Shown in pieces: positions 1-7,700 of a stretch of DNA of 10,832 nt. The DNA is from Candidatus Saccharibacteria bacterium CG_4_10_14_0_2_um_filter_52_9. GTDB taxonomy: Bacteria; Patescibacteriota; Saccharimonadia; Saccharimonadales; UBA4665. The stretch spans positions 1-10,832 of the forward strand of contig PFOA01000039.1 in NCBI GenBank assembly GCA_002792275.1, written 5' to 3'. The notes beneath the pieces were generated by a model that worked only from the letters and a program-made list of their open reading frames with translations, was not told the DNA's origin and made no database searches. How positions within the stretch are numbered: position 1 is the stretch's first letter; every line of letters starts with the position of its first letter. A program made the translations under genes and the position numbers.

Positions 1-446
1 AGTTTTTTGGCGATTGAGGTGCGGTCTTCAATCGCCCGGCCGCTGCTCAATGCAACTAGCTTCTCTTCGTAGGGATAGTGGTGGGCCGGCGTCAGGCCGT
101 CAACGATACCGTGAGCCAGCCAGGCGGCTTCAAAGCCGGCTCTGACGCTGTCATTAAGCTTCAGGGCTTCCACTAGCCGTTGATAATGGCGTTCAATAAG
201 CTGTATTAACTGCATATCGTCAAGGTCAAACGGCTGCATATAGTGCCAGGGCTCGTTCTGAGCCGGGCTTTTGCGTTTAATGGCATCGGGGCCATTATTG
301 CCCTCAAAATGCAGAATGGTTTTAATTCCCGGAAATGCACAGCGCGGCAGTAGCTGTTCAAGGTGTCGACGAGCCACCCGGTCGATCTTTTGGTGGGTGC
401 CGAGCAACTGCCCGGAATAAGTGTTGAAGGTTGAGCCGGAGTACAT
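1..446 (-). CDS. Putative zinc-dependent phospholipase C / P1 nuclease-like protein (C-terminus cut off)
   Basis: The first 148 codons are visible; the rest lies beyond the left edge. I do not recognise the gene by overall sequence, but its metal-ligand spacing fits the zinc-dependent phospholipase C / S1-P1 nuclease fold. It has His18 in a THQKIDRVA helix, Asp54 and His68 fourteen residues apart (the latter in WHYMQP), and His112-x3-Asp116-x5-His122 in AHGIVDGLTPAHH. Bacillus cereus phospholipase C has ligands His14, Asp55, His69, His118, Asp122 and His128 with the same spacings. The later ligands (His142 and Glu146 in that enzyme) would lie past the edge. There is no signal peptide and no N-terminal Trp, which supplies a ligand in the secreted enzymes, so it may be cytoplasmic or non-catalytic. 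The ATG follows the recG stop codon directly and in the same frame, with no Shine-Dalgarno site, so translation is probably coupled. The coding frame is secure; the family is an inference; the substrate is unknown. Confidence 0.6.
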   Translation of the reverse strand, partial: MYSGSTFNTYSGQLLGTHQKIDRVARRHLEQLLPRCAFPGIKTILHFEGNNGPDAIKRKSPAQNEPWHYMQPFDLDDMQLIQLIERHYQRLVEALKLNDSVRAGFEAAWLAHGIVDGLTPAHHYPYEEKLVALSSGRAIEDRTSIAKK

Positions 447-2483
447 TTAGTTTAGATTCGTGACGGCGCGAAACCTGTTTACGTGTTGCATAAGCTGTTT
501 ATATTGTAACAAATCTTCGCCGCTGTCTAACAATTCCTGTGCCGCGCGGCGGGCGGCGGCTATCAATTTGGTATCTGTTAATTTGGCTATTCTTAGATCA
601 AGTTGGCCGTGTTGCAAAGTACCGTAAATTGCTCCGGGGCCGCGCAGTTCAAGGTCGAGTTCGGCTAGTTTGAAGCCGTCGTTGGAACTTTCCAGCGCCC
701 GCAGGCGGCGGTTGGGTGACTTTGAACCGCTGAGTAACAGATAACAGTAGCCCTGCGCACTGCCCCGCCCTACCCTGCCCCGCAGTTGGTGAAGCTGAGC
801 CAGGCCGAAACGCTCCGGACCCTCTATTAACATGATGCTGGCATTGGGCACGTCAACACCGACTTCAATGACGGTGGTGGAGACTACTATGTCGAGCTCG
901 TGGCGCACAAAACGCTCCATAACGGCCTGTTTTTCGGTCGGCTTGAGCTTGCCGTGCAGTAGGCCGACGCGGCGATGCTTAAAGTCCTTTTTGGACAGCT
1001 GTTCGTAGATCTTCTCGGCGGAGTGCGCCTCAACCACGGCCGATTCGGTGATCAGCGGGCAGACCACGAACATCTGGCGGCCCTCGGCCAACTCCTTGTC
1101 TATTGTCTGGTAGAGCTGGGCGCGTGAATTTGGCGAGGCCAGTTCGGTAATTACCTCTTGGCGGCCGGCCGGTTTTTGGTCGAGTACCGATATATCAAGC
1201 TCGCCGTAAAGCGTGAGTGCCAGGGATCGGGGGATCGGCGTGGCCGTCAGGCTGAGTACGTGCGGCATGTGGCCGGCTTTGGTCATCAGAGTTTTGCGCT
1301 GATCAACACCAAAGCGATGCTGTTCGTCGACGATGATCAGCGCCAGCTGATGCATATCGACCTTTTCCTGAATCAGAGCTTGGGTACCGATGATAAAACC
1401 GGCTTTGCCGGTTTTGATAGCGGCGCGAGCCTTGGCTTTTTGAGCCGGCTTTAGACTGCCAACCAACATAGCCACGCTGTCTTGCCTGCCCAACGGCTTC
1501 AGCAAAGAGTGAATGGTGTCGGCGTGTTGGCGGGCCAACAACTCAGTCGGTGCCATTAGCGCCACTTGTTTGCTCTCAGCCAGCACCATCAGGGCGGCCA
1601 TGGCGGCCACGGCGGTTTTGCCGGAACCGACGTCGCCTTCAATCAGGCGGTTCATGGGCTCGATTTTTTGCAGATCCTGGTAAATTTGCCAGACGGTACG
1701 GCGCTGGGCATCAGTTAATTTGAATGGCAGGTGTTTAACAAAATCGCGCGCCAGTTTTTCGTCAAATGGGATGGCCAGGGCCGTTTCATGCTGGTTTTCA
1801 CGCTTGTTTAACAGACTGGCCAGGGTAAGCTGGAAAACTTCTTCGAAACCAAGGCGACGGCGGGCTTTTTCCAGATGATCTGCCGATTGCGGCTGGTGGA
1901 TGGCCGCAACCGCTTCAGCCCGGCTGATCAGCCGCTGATCCTTAATAATTTGGGCCGGCAGAGTCTCCAGCAGGCTTTTTAGAAGCTCCAGCGCCGGCTG
2001 AACGGCCAGTCGGATCTGGCGCGAGGCCAGACCCTTGGTTTCGCGGTAAACGGCCAGGATGCGCGCCGTATTGAGCGGCAAGTCGCTCACCATCTCGACA
2101 CTGGGATTCAGGATGGTAAAACGCTGGCGCCTCAGCTGGTAGTCACCGGATATAAAGTATTTTTGACCGGCTTTAAGTGCCGCCGCCCGGTACGGCTGGT
2201 TAAACCAAATGAGCCGTACACTGCCGCTACTATCGCTGGCTACAGCCTCAGTTATATGCATGCCGCGACGCACGTAGCGCCCGGCCGCCTGTTTGACAAC
2301 AGCCTCAACCGTCACCACGCCCGGCTGGAGCTTGCTAACAGGGGTGATAACCGAATAATCTTCGTAGCGCCTGGGGAAATAATCCAACAAATCGCCAACC
2401 GTGCGGATACCAAGCACCGCAAACTTCTTGGCTTGCGCATCGCCAATACCTTTTAACTCGGTCAACGGACTCTCGGTTGTCAT
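447..2483 (-). CDS. recG: ATP-dependent DNA helicase RecG
   Basis: This is the 678-residue superfamily 2 translocase that regresses stalled replication forks and processes Holliday junctions (known for the family). The length is close to the E. coli protein (about 690). A helix-hairpin-helix-like start (GIGDAQAKK, residues 12-20) leads into the OB-fold wedge domain, roughly 45-150. The helicase core shows Walker A GDVGSGKT (283-290), motif II DEQH (386-389), motif III LTATPIPR (412-419) and, near the C-terminal third, the motif VI region QLHQLRGRVGRG, followed by the region that holds the TRG element. All catalytic motifs are intact. The ATG at 2483 is chosen because the protein begins as RecG normally does and a TATACT box lies 7 bases upstream, which suggests a leaderless mRNA. 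The stop TAA abuts the ATG of the next gene in the same frame. The upstream methyltransferase gene is 39 bases away. Confidence 0.97.
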   Translation of the reverse strand: MTTESPLTELKGIGDAQAKKFAVLGIRTVGDLLDYFPRRYEDYSVITPVSKLQPGVVTVEAVVKQAAGRYVRRGMHITEAVASDSSGSVRLIWFNQPYRAAALKAGQKYFISGDYQLRRQRFTILNPSVEMVSDLPLNTARILAVYRETKGLASRQIRLAVQPALELLKSLLETLPAQIIKDQRLISRAEAVAAIHQPQSADHLEKARRRLGFEEVFQLTLASLLNKRENQHETALAIPFDEKLARDFVKHLPFKLTDAQRRTVWQIYQDLQKIEPMNRLIEGDVGSGKTAVAAMAALMVLAESKQVALMAPTELLARQHADTIHSLLKPLGRQDSVAMLVGSLKPAQKAKARAAIKTGKAGFIIGTQALIQEKVDMHQLALIIVDEQHRFGVDQRKTLMTKAGHMPHVLSLTATPIPRSLALTLYGELDISVLDQKPAGRQEVITELASPNSRAQLYQTIDKELAEGRQMFVVCPLITESAVVEAHSAEKIYEQLSKKDFKHRRVGLLHGKLKPTEKQAVMERFVRHELDIVVSTTVIEVGVDVPNASIMLIEGPERFGLAQLHQLRGRVGRGSAQGYCYLLLSGSKSPNRRLRALESSNDGFKLAELDLELRGPGAIYGTLQHGQLDLRIAKLTDTKLIAAARRAAQELLDSGEDLLQYKQLMQHVNRFRAVTNLN

Positions 2484-2490
2484 ACACCCC

Positions 2491-2496
2491 AGTATA
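2491..2496 (-). promoter_or_regulatory. -10 box of recG, leaderless type
   Basis: On the minus strand TATACT ends 7 bases before the recG ATG, so transcription would start at or next to the A of the start codon. No Shine-Dalgarno sequence fits between them (only GGGGTGT). No convincing -35 box is visible; a TTACCG lies 19 bases upstream. The spacing is identical to that of tyrS. Confidence 0.55.
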
Positions 2497-2522
2497 CGAG
2501 ATGGTTGGATTTAGGCGGTAAT

Positions 2523-3326
2523 CTAGACTTTACGAACCAGGAAGAAGATGCTGGGCCCGAAATAGACAGACGCCAGAGGTCGCTGTAGCAGGCGCTCAGC
2601 GCCCAGCATGATCTCGCGGGGCATGATTTGCTTTAAGCGGACACTGCGCAGATTGGAAACTGACAGGGTTGATTCGACGCGCAGGCCGGCGTGCTCCAGC
2701 TGGCGGATAACGGTGGCCGGGTTGTGATTGACGAAAGCAATCTCGTCGTCGCGTTTATTGGCCTCCGAGCGGATATCTACCGGCTTGACCGGCAGGCGCT
2801 GGCGTTTGGCGATGTGGCGCAGACGGTTACGCATATGGGCGTAGTTGGCGACCTCTATAATGGCGTAGCCCTCGGGGCTGAGCACGCGGCTGATCTCGGC
2901 AAACTCGGGGCTGGGATCAGGCAGGTGGTGCATAACGCGGATCATAGTTAATAAATCAATACTGGCATCGGCAAATTTGAGGTCGTCGGCCTGTAGCAGG
3001 CTACGGTCGATTTCAGGGTGATCTTTTAAGAATTTGGCGGCAATGTCGAGCTGTTGCTGACTGGGTTCGGCCAAGGTGACCTTGTCGGCGTACTTTTCGA
3101 GCTGAACGCAGAGCCGGCCGTAGCCGCCGCCGACATCGACAGCGTTATTAAAATGCCGACCATGTAAAAGCTTACGAATGGCGATTTCTTCGGCGGCGTG
3201 CTCGTATTCGCGCCCATCCCAGTAATGCAGGTAGTTATATTTGGGGTCGTTGTATTGATCAGCCCGGCGTTTGGCTGATTTATCGGTCGACTTAGGAGTT
3301 TGGGGTACGGCTTTGGCTTTGGGCAT
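2523..3326 (-). CDS. Class I SAM-dependent methyltransferase, substrate unknown
   Basis: A 267-residue protein with a Rossmann-fold methyltransferase core of the Methyltransf_11 type. Motif I is VDVGGGYG (63-70), which binds S-adenosylmethionine. An acidic residue follows at the end of strand 2 (LAEPSQ, Glu87), then ADDLKFAD (113-120). The post-motif segment MIRVMHHLPDP (118-130 region) and the later EGYAIIEVANY strand are typical of the family. The first 22 residues are rich in Lys, Ser and Pro, and probably disordered. The next segment, NDPKYNYLHYWDGREYEH, precedes the core. No membrane segment is seen. The substrate cannot be read from the sequence; small molecule, quinone-like, lipid or protein targets are all possible. 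The ATG at 3326 lies 13 bases after an extended -10 box, and tyrS ends 29 bases upstream, so the gene seems to have its own promoter inside the operon-like run. Confidence 0.88.
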   Translation of the reverse strand: MPKAKAVPQTPKSTDKSAKRRADQYNDPKYNYLHYWDGREYEHAAEEIAIRKLLHGRHFNNAVDVGGGYGRLCVQLEKYADKVTLAEPSQQQLDIAAKFLKDHPEIDRSLLQADDLKFADASIDLLTMIRVMHHLPDPSPEFAEISRVLSPEGYAIIEVANYAHMRNRLRHIAKRQRLPVKPVDIRSEANKRDDEIAFVNHNPATVIRQLEHAGLRVESTLSVSNLRSVRLKQIMPREIMLGAERLLQRPLASVYFGPSIFFLVRKV

Positions 3327-3339
3327 AATTTCTCGTACC

Positions 3340-3348
3340 AGTATAGCA
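3340..3348 (-). promoter_or_regulatory. Extended -10 promoter of the methyltransferase gene
   Basis: The minus strand reads TTTGCTATACT, an extended -10 element (TGnTATACT), in the 29-base gap between the tyrS stop and the methyltransferase ATG. The predicted start site leaves a leader of only about 6 bases without a clear Shine-Dalgarno site. The same TTTGCTATAnT string occurs on the plus strand before the penicillin-binding protein gene. A -35 box is not evident, as is common with extended -10 promoters. Confidence 0.5.
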
Positions 3349-3355
3349 AACGCCG

Positions 3356-4603
3356 CTAGGTCAGTTCTATCAGAGCAGAATCTTTAAACGCCTTGCCGCG
3401 TCGTAATAACAGACGGCCGTTCTGGAAATCTTTGGCCTTAAAGGCCTCATTGTCGGTTTTCTTACCGTTAAATGAGACGGCATTGGACTGCAATAAGCGG
3501 CGAGCCTCGTTGTTGGAGCTGGCCAGACCGGTGCCCACCAGGGCTTCTATAACCGATTCACCGGCTTTGGCTCTGGCGGTCGGGATTTCCTGGCGAATGA
3601 CCCGCAAAACCTCGGCACCGGCCTCGCCGATCGGCTGTTGAGCGATAAGATACTGCGTTACTTCTTCGGCCAGCTCGGTTGCCGATTGGCCATGCACCAC
3701 CTTGGTAACTTCTCTGGCGAGAGATTGCTGAGCCAGACGCTGGCCGGGATCCCGGCGGTGCTCGGCTATCAGCTTATCGACAGCGTCTTTGTCTAGCTCG
3801 GTAAAGACCTTCAGGTAGTCTTCGGCGCCGGCGTCGTCGACGTTAATCCAGAACTGGTAGAACTGCGTCGGCGTAGTCTTGGCAGGATCCAGCCAGATAG
3901 CACCTTCTTCGCTTTTACCGAATTTTTGGCCGCTGGCTTTGTTAATAATCAGCGGTGCGGAGTAAACATGGGCTGAGCCGCCGGTTTTGCGGCGGATCAG
4001 GTCAACGCCGGCAATGCTGTTGCCCCACTGGTCGGAGCCGCAGACTTGCAGGGTGACGCCCTTGTCCTTATATAAGGTCAGAAAATCGTAGGCCTGGATT
4101 AGCACGTAACTGAACTCGGCGTAACTGATGCCCACGCCGTCCTCGCCGAGGCGACTATTCACAAAGTCGCGCTGTAACATCTGCCGGATCGGTACGTGCT
4201 TGCCAACATCGCGCAGAAAGTCCAGGTAACCCATGCCCTTGAACCAGTCATAATTATCGACCTGCTCAAAGCCGTGATCACCGAAGATCTGGCGATACTG
4301 GGCGGCGATAGCTTTTTTATTGTGCGAGATTTCATCGAGGGTCTTCAGCTCGCGCTCGGTAGCTTTACCGTCGGGATCACCGATCATGCCGGTAGCGCCG
4401 CCAACTAGCAGAACGGCTTTGTGGCCATGCTTTATAAAGGCTTTGACCATCATAGCCGCCGCCAGATTGCCGATTGTCATAGAATCTGCACTGGGGTCAA
4501 CGCCCCAGTAAAAGGTGATCGGCTCGCCGTCGAGGACTGTCAGGTCTTTGTAAGTGGTTTGATTAACCAGGCCGCGCCAGGTAAGTTCTTCGGAGAGCGT
4601 CAT
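3356..4603 (-). CDS. tyrS: Tyrosyl-tRNA synthetase
   Basis: This class I synthetase charges tRNA-Tyr with tyrosine. With the ATG at 4603 it has 415 residues, the usual size. The tyrosine-binding signature YVLIQAYD (166-173; Tyr166, Gln170, Asp173) and IGDPDG (74-79, Asp76) are present, as is the KMSKS-type loop KFGKS (227-231). A C-terminal S4 RNA-binding domain covers about 350-415, with LASSNNEARRLLQ and VSFNGKK. The HIGH signature reads TIGN (43-46), so both histidines are replaced; see findings. The frame stays open to an ATG at 4708, which would add 35 residues, but that extension looks non-coding, crosses the promoter of the divergent gene, and lies upstream of a TATACT box placed 7 bases before the ATG at 4603. 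The shorter start is therefore preferred. Family assignment is secure. Confidence 0.96.
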   Translation of the reverse strand: MTLSEELTWRGLVNQTTYKDLTVLDGEPITFYWGVDPSADSMTIGNLAAAMMVKAFIKHGHKAVLLVGGATGMIGDPDGKATERELKTLDEISHNKKAIAAQYRQIFGDHGFEQVDNYDWFKGMGYLDFLRDVGKHVPIRQMLQRDFVNSRLGEDGVGISYAEFSYVLIQAYDFLTLYKDKGVTLQVCGSDQWGNSIAGVDLIRRKTGGSAHVYSAPLIINKASGQKFGKSEEGAIWLDPAKTTPTQFYQFWINVDDAGAEDYLKVFTELDKDAVDKLIAEHRRDPGQRLAQQSLAREVTKVVHGQSATELAEEVTQYLIAQQPIGEAGAEVLRVIRQEIPTARAKAGESVIEALVGTGLASSNNEARRLLQSNAVSFNGKKTDNEAFKAKDFQNGRLLLRRGKAFKDSALIELT

Positions 4604-4610
4604 GCCACTT

Positions 4611-4616
4611 AGTATA
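4611..4616 (-). promoter_or_regulatory. -10 box of tyrS, leaderless type
   Basis: TATACT on the minus strand ends exactly 7 bases before the preferred tyrS ATG at 4603, the same spacing as at recG. Transcription would begin at the start codon. A T-rich TTTTTG lies 16 bases further upstream as a weak -35 candidate. This box decides the tyrS start in favour of 415 residues. Confidence 0.6.
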
Positions 4617-4631
4617 ACCCAGCCGCCGCCG

Positions 4632-4653
4632 GCAAAAAACATAGGCTTTTTGC
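4632..4653. repeat. Inverted repeat at the centre of the tyrS / PBP divergent promoter
   Basis: GCAAAAA (4632-4638) and TTTTTGC (4647-4653) are perfect 7-base complements around an 8-base loop. The repeat lies between the two opposed -10 boxes, where the -35 regions would be, so it could be an operator or just A/T-rich promoter DNA. It is not followed by a T-run on either side in a way that suggests a terminator. Confidence 0.35.
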
Positions 4654-4663
4654 GCCAGAGCTT

Positions 4664-4672
4664 TGCTATAAT
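4664..4672 (+). promoter_or_regulatory. Extended -10 promoter of the penicillin-binding protein gene
   Basis: TGCTATAAT is a consensus extended -10 element. The expected start site is near 4679, which gives a leader of about 32 bases before the ATG at 4711. No good -35 box is present at 16-18 bases. Confidence 0.65.
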
Positions 4673-4687
4673 AGCCCCAGGTTTTTG

Positions 4688-4714
4688 ATGAGGGAGACAG
4701 ACAATCATATATGA
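4688..4714 (+). CDS. Possible 8-codon upstream reading frame overlapping the PBP start codon
   Basis: An ATG at 4688, about 9 bases from the predicted transcription start, opens a frame of eight codons (MRETDNHI). Its TGA at 4712-4714 overlaps the PBP ATG at 4711-4713 as ATGA, the classic arrangement for translational coupling. The only purine-rich Shine-Dalgarno-like sequence here, AGGGAG (4691-4696), is 14 bases from the PBP ATG, which is further than usual, and falls inside this small frame. It may be a leader frame that feeds ribosomes to the PBP start, or chance. Confidence 0.25.
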   Translation: MRETDNHI

Positions 4715-7700
4715 GTAAATCCACTGGCCGCAACCGCCGTGTAAAGAATACAGTTACCACCAGGAGTGGTAAGGCGCTAAAAATCAACCAATCCCTGAGT
4801 GACCGTCGTAAATCGCACCGTGCGGCTCTGGCCGCCGATAAAGCCGCCTACTTGTCCACCCTGCCAAAAGACCGCTGGAAGCGTATTATCTACCGCCTGC
4901 ACCCCAAACGCCTGGCACACTATTGGTTCAGCCGCGAGGGCGGCATCATGGCACTTAAAATCATTGGCGTGTCGATTATTGTCGGCTTTTTCCTGACCAT
5001 TGGCATGTTTGCCTATTTCCGTAAAGATCTGCCAAAGATTAAAGACCTGTCCGGGGACGCCTTGGGCGGCAACATCACTTATTACGATCGTACCGGCCAA
5101 ACCGTCTTATTTAATGACTACGACTCTGTCAAACGCGTGCCGGTGGAGACCAAAAACATTTCCAAGTACGTTCAACAAGCCACCGTAGCTGTCGAGGATA
5201 AAGACTTTTTCAAACACGGCGCTTTTGATGTAAGAGGTATTATGCGCGCCGCCTTCCGCGACGCCACCGGCAGCGGCAGCGCTGTTCAGGGCGGCTCAAC
5301 CATTACCCAACAGCTGGTCAAGCTAAACGAAAACTGGACCGATAACCGGACCGTCACCCGCAAGGTCAAAGAGCTGATTCTGGCCGTCGAGCTGGAACGC
5401 GAATATTCCAAACAAGACGTCATGACCGGCTATCTAAACATCGCTCCTTACGGCGGGCAGGAATACGGCGTTGAAGCCGCCGCCCGTGATTATTTTCAGA
5501 CCAGCGCCAAGGATCTGACCCTGGCCCAATCGGCCATGCTGGCGGCTATTCCGCAATCGCCAAGCTATTACTCTCCTTATGCCGGCAACGCCTATAATCC
5601 AGCCGTGACGGCTGATACTTTCAATCCCACGGCCTTACTTAACAGACAGCATTACATCCTAGACCAAATGGTGTCTCAAGGCTACATTACCAAGCAACAG
5701 GCCGCCGAGGCCAAGGCTGTTGACATCTTGGCTCAGGTGCACCAGCAATCACCAAAATTCCAGAATATCCGGGCGCCGTACTTTGTGCTGGCCGCCAAAC
5801 AAGAACTGGAGCAGACTTATGGTGCCAACACCGTCCAGCGGGGCGGCTGGAAGGTCATTACCACGCTGGATCTGGGACTGCAAGACAAGGCCGAGGCCCT
5901 GGTGGCCTCCAACCTGGCCAATGTTAAGCGCTACGGTGCGGACGAAGAGGCCATGGTGGGCGAAGACGTCCAGACCGGTCAGATTGTTTCGCTGGTAGGC
6001 GGTACCGACTTTACCAATCCGGATCACGGTCAGAACAACTACGCCGCTGGCATCCTAATACCCCCGGGCTCCAGCTTTAAACCCTACGACTATGTCACTC
6101 TAATTAATAACAATAACAATGTCGGTGCCGGCTCAGTACTATATGACACCGAGGGGCCCCTACCCGGCTACCCCTGTACCAACAAGCAATTACCCAAAAA
6201 CGGCGGCAACTGCCTGAAAGATTACGACTTCTTAACGCCCGGTCCGCTGACTCTGCGCTATGCCCTGGGCGGCTCGCGTAATATTCCGGCTGTCAAAGCC
6301 ATGCTATCGGCAGTGCCCAATGATAAGAGCGCCGGCCGCGTCGATTCGATCAACAAAACCATCAGCACGGCTTCGGCCATGATGGCCAACAAGTATAACG
6401 ATTCCAAGAAAAAGCGCTCCTATAACTGCTACGCCGACGAGGCTCTGACCCAGACCAACCAGTGTTACGGCGCCTCAGCCATCGGTGATGGTGCCTTCCT
6501 GCACCTCGACGACCACGTCAACGGCCTGTCCACCATGGCTCGTCTTGGCCAGGCGATCCCGCGCACTTACATCCTAAAAATCACCGACTCGGCCCAAAAG
6601 CCGTTGTACCAATGGAAACAGCCTAAGGCAACCCAGGCTGTTAAGGCCGATGCTGCCTACATAGTCAACGATATGGCCAGCGACTACCGAGCCAGCTACC
6701 TGCCGGGCAGTTGTAGCGAAACCAGCTGTACGTCTCTCAATCGTGGCGGCTACAAGTTTCAGCGCTACAACGGCTGGAAGTTCGCTATCAAAACCGGTAC
6801 CACCAATGACGGTTATGATGGCCTGATGGCCAGCTGGTCTACCAAGTACGCCATAGTCAGCTGGGTCGGCCATCACAGCCGCCGCGTCAACCTGCGGAGC
6901 TCGATGGAAAACTTGACCGAACCGATAACCCGCGGCTGGATGGAATACGCCCACGGCACCGCCAAACCGGTCAACTGGACACAGCCCACTACCGTTAAAA
7001 CAGCTCCGGCCTTCGTAGTCCGCAATCACGTTCACTTTGGTGACATAGAACCCAGCCCGACAAATGATCTGTATCCAGGCTGGTTCGTGGGCGGCGGCTC
7101 CCAAAAGAGCACTTCGCAGACTCTCGACAAGGTATCCGGCAAAGTTGCCACCAGCTGTACGCCGCCACTAGCCAAAGATACTCAGACCAACGCCAATGTT
7201 GCATCGTGGAACATCGATATCTTCAGAGGCGGCCGCACCAGCATCAGTAGTAGCGGTAGTAGTACTAGCAGTGGCGCACAGCCCACCGACGATGTCCACA
7301 ACTGTAACGACAGCCCGCCCACCGTCACCCTGACAGCTCCCGGCAGTTGTGACACCACCTGCACCATCACCGCCACCGTCACCCAAGGCACTCATCCATT
7401 GAACGACCCGGCCCACGCCCAATTCCCCGGCAACATTACCTTTACGCTTAATGGCGCCAGTATCTACAGCACACGCGTCAGCGATTCGCCCACCACTATA
7501 TCTTTCGCCTATACGCCAACGGCAGATGGTAGCGGCACTGTGACCGCCACCGTAACGGACAGCGTGCTGTACCAAGGCACCACCAGCTCAGCAATGTCTT
7601 TTACCAAAGCCGCCCCGGCAGCGACCCAACCACTGGCAATGGCCAGCGCCACCTCAGGCGGGGGAAACACAACAATTAGCTGGACCGGCGGAACCGGACC

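Noticed and set aside
1158..1454. Plus-strand open frame within recG
   Set aside because: A shadow of the RecG helicase core, which carries all its motifs in the minus frame.
4632..4653. Rho-independent terminator between tyrS and the PBP gene
   Set aside because: The stem is A/T-rich with the T-run inside the stem, and both genes start here rather than end.
4604..4708. N-terminal extension of tyrS by 35 residues to an ATG at 4708
   Set aside because: It is non-typical for TyrRS, overlaps the divergent PBP promoter, and lies upstream of a TATACT box that directly precedes the ATG at 4603.
6106..6123. AAT/AAC repeat in the PBP gene as a possible frameshift or slippage site
   Set aside because: It encodes five Asn in frame next to the SxxK motif and the frame continues cleanly; no homopolymer run long enough for slippage is present.
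6574..7104. Open frame of about 176 codons on the minus strand inside the PBP gene
   Set aside because: It lies wholly within the transpeptidase coding region, whose motifs are intact; it shows no recognisable protein features of its own.
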